DNA of 64,000 nt from Lysobacteraceae bacterium SCN 69-320 (GTDB lineage Bacteria > Pseudomonadota > Gammaproteobacteria > Xanthomonadales > Rhodanobacteraceae), in assembly GCA_001725155.1 (NCBI GenBank), contig MEFP01000013.1, positions 1 to 64,000 of the forward strand, written 5' to 3'. Shown here one piece after another: positions 62,551 to 64,000 of the stretch (positions are counted from its first letter, which is position 1; each line of letters starts with the position of its first letter). The notes under the pieces were generated by a model that was given only the letters and a program-made list of their open reading frames with translations, made no database searches and was not told the DNA's origin. Made by a program: the position numbers and the translations under genes.

Positions 62551-63312
62551 TCACTGACGCAGGCGATAACCCGTGCGGAAGATCCACCAGACCACGGTCA
62601 GGCAGATCAGCAGGAAGGCCAGGGTCATGCTGAAGCTCAGCGCGGCGTTCACGTCGGACACGCCGTAGAAGCTCCAGCGGAAGCCGTTGACGAGATAGAC
62701 CACCGGGTTGATCAGCGCGACCTTCTGCCAGAACGGCGGCAGCATGCTGATCGAATAGAAGCTGCCGCCGAGGAAGGTCAGCGGCGTGACGATCATCAGC
62801 GGGATCACCTGCAGCTTCTCGAAGCCGTCGGCCCAGATGCCGATGATGAAGCCAAACAGGCTGAAGGTGGCCGCGGTCAGCACGAGGAAGCCGACCATCC
62901 ATAGCGGATGGGCGATCTCGTAGGCGACGAAGAAGCGCGCCGTGATCAGGATCAGCAGGCCCAATATCACCGATTTGCTCGCCGCCGCGCCGACGTAGCC
63001 GATGACGACCTCGATCCACGACACCGGTGCCGACAGCAGTTCGTAGATCGTGCCGGACCACTTCGGCAGATAGATGCCGAACGAGGCGTTGGAGATGCTC
63101 TCGGTCAGCAGGGTCAGCATGATCAGACCCGGGATGATGAAGGCGCCGTAGTCGACGCCGTCGACCGCGCCCATGCGCGAGCCGATCGCCGCGCCGAACA
63201 CGATGAAGTAGAGCGAGGTCGACAGCACCGGCGAGGCGATGCTCTGCATCAGGGTACGGCCGGTGCGCGCCATCTCGAAACGGTAGATCGCGCGGATCGC
63301 GTAGAGGTTCAT
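62551..63312 (-). CDS. ABC-2 type transporter permease
   Basis: 253 residues with six membrane helices and the ABC-2 pattern [35 protein letters not shown]. Start ATG overlaps the ATPase stop (ATGA). It pairs with the ATPase upstream to form an exporter for a drug, polysaccharide or lipid; substrate unknown. YadH/YadG-like pairs have this size and order. Confidence 0.9.
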   Translation of the reverse strand: MNLYAIRAIYRFEMARTGRTLMQSIASPVLSTSLYFIVFGAAIGSRMGAVDGVDYGAFIIPGLIMLTLLTESISNASFGIYLPKWSGTIYELLSAPVSWIEVVIGYVGAAASKSVILGLLILITARFFVAYEIAHPLWMVGFLVLTAATFSLFGFIIGIWADGFEKLQVIPLMIVTPLTFLGGSFYSISMLPPFWQKVALINPVVYLVNGFRWSFYGVSDVNAALSFSMTLAFLLICLTVVWWIFRTGYRLRQ

Positions 63313-64000
63313 GCGCGCTTGCTCACGAGACTCACGAAAATGTCCTCCAGCGAGCTCTCGCTCGAATGCAGGTCCTTGAAGTCGATACCGTGCTCGGTCA
63401 GGCGCCGCAGCAGGCTGGCGATGCCGGTGCGTTCGCTCTGCGTGTCGAAGGTGTAGACCAGTTCGTTGCCGTCGGCCGACAGTTCCAGCGGCTCGCCGGC
63501 CAGTTCCGCCGGAATCGCATCGAGCGGATTCTGCAGCTGCAGGGTCAGCTGCTTCTTGCCGAGCTGGCGCATGAGGCGGGTCTTTTCCTCGACGAGGATG
63601 ATCTCGCCCTTCGAGATCACGCCGATGCGATCGGCCATCTCCTCGGCTTCCTCGATGTAGTGCGTGGTCAGGATGATGGTCACGCCGCGCTCGCGCAGGC
63701 CGCGGACCATGGCCCACATGTCGCGGCGCAGCTCCACGTCGACGCCGGCGGTCGGCTCGTCGAGGAACAGGATGGACGGTTCGTGCGACAGCGCCTTGGC
63801 GATCATGACACGGCGCTTCATGCCGCCGGACAGGGTCATGATCTTGGCGTCGCGTTTGTCCCACAGCGACAGGTCGCGCAGGATGCGTTCGAGCAGGGCC
63901 GGATCGCGCGGCTTGCCGAACAGGCCGCGGCTGAAGTTCAACGTGGCCCAGACCGTCTCGAACGCGTCGGTATGCAGTTCCTGCGGCACCAGCCCTATCT
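63309..64000 (-). CDS. ABC transporter ATPase, partial (5' end beyond window)
   Basis: About 230 residues to the window edge, covering Q-loop ([16 protein letters not shown]), signature [15 protein letters not shown], Walker [13 protein letters not shown], and switch His ([15 protein letters not shown]). The Walker A lysine is off the right edge. The tail after 150 ([23 protein letters not shown]...LEDIFVSLV) is the usual YadG-like C-terminus. ATGA overlap with the permease shows coupled translation. Confidence 0.92.
   Translation of the reverse strand, partial: IGLVPQELHTDAFETVWATLNFSRGLFGKPRDPALLERILRDLSLWDKRDAKIMTLSGGMKRRVMIAKALSHEPSILFLDEPTAGVDVELRRDMWAMVRGLRERGVTIILTTHYIEEAEEMADRIGVISKGEIILVEEKTRLMRQLGKKQLTLQLQNPLDAIPAELAGEPLELSADGNELVYTFDTQSERTGIASLLRRLTEHGIDFKDLHSSESSLEDIFVSLVSKRA

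Overview
The window is a GC-rich, densely packed bacterial chromosome segment. Xanthomonadales-like or related gammaproteobacterial features (TorF-type porin, several large TonB-dependent receptors, an AlgB-like regulator, a UGA-decoding fdn operon like that of enterobacteria) suggest that group; the genus cannot be fixed from sequence alone. Most genes have clear Shine-Dalgarno sites, and many start codons overlap the preceding stop (ATGA, GTGA or TGATG), so operons are easy to follow.

Layout. 1-94: tail of an IS5-like element lying against the 3' end of an AlgB-like sigma-54 activator gene. 1679-2572: small stress-type operon (DUF1328, DUF2383/PA2169, CsbD) behind a sigma-54-like promoter. 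2821-9346: a TonB-dependent receptor and a two-gene sensor-kinase operon. 9488-11442: two small envelope lipoproteins and uppP. 11695-13641: three-gene type IV pilus-like set (pilin-like protein without a prepilin motif, PilC/GspF-like protein, true type IV pilin). 13829-18423: nitrogen block, with glnA behind a sigma-54 promoter and two NtrC-type sites, then torF-like porin, glnK and amtB. 18523-19734: SMP-30-like beta-propeller protein.

20492-23969 is the most unusual part: a methyltransferase resembling the split-borosin alpha-N-methyltransferases (SonM/OphM type), an overlapping GNAT acetyltransferase, a 91-residue protein resembling a split-borosin precursor, and an overlapping membrane TPR-GGDEF protein. 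I read this as a candidate RiPP (backbone N-methylated peptide) operon. Directly after it is a 3,772-residue NRPS, C-A-T-C-A(nMT)-T-C-A-T-TE, predicted to build an acyl/Gly/N-methyl-X/Ser type product, followed by an AraC regulator and an EamA exporter.

37730-47891 is a complete selenium-dependent formate oxidation cassette: fdnG with an in-frame UGA (Sec197) and a SECIS hairpin that has bulged U17 and loop G23/U24, then fdnH, fdnI, fdhE, selA, selB, selC (tRNA-Sec) and selD, all on one strand.

47945-61149 looks like a poly-/oligo-3-hydroxybutyrate use locus: GntP-type permease, TonB-dependent receptor, CrbS-like SSS-histidine kinase, LuxR-type regulator, 3-hydroxybutyrate dehydrogenase and a lipoprotein 3-hydroxybutyrate-oligomer hydrolase, with a PARG-like protein and two small genes inserted. 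61147-61410 holds REP-like palindromes. The window ends with a DUF2167 membrane protein and an ABC-2 transporter whose ATPase gene runs off the right edge.
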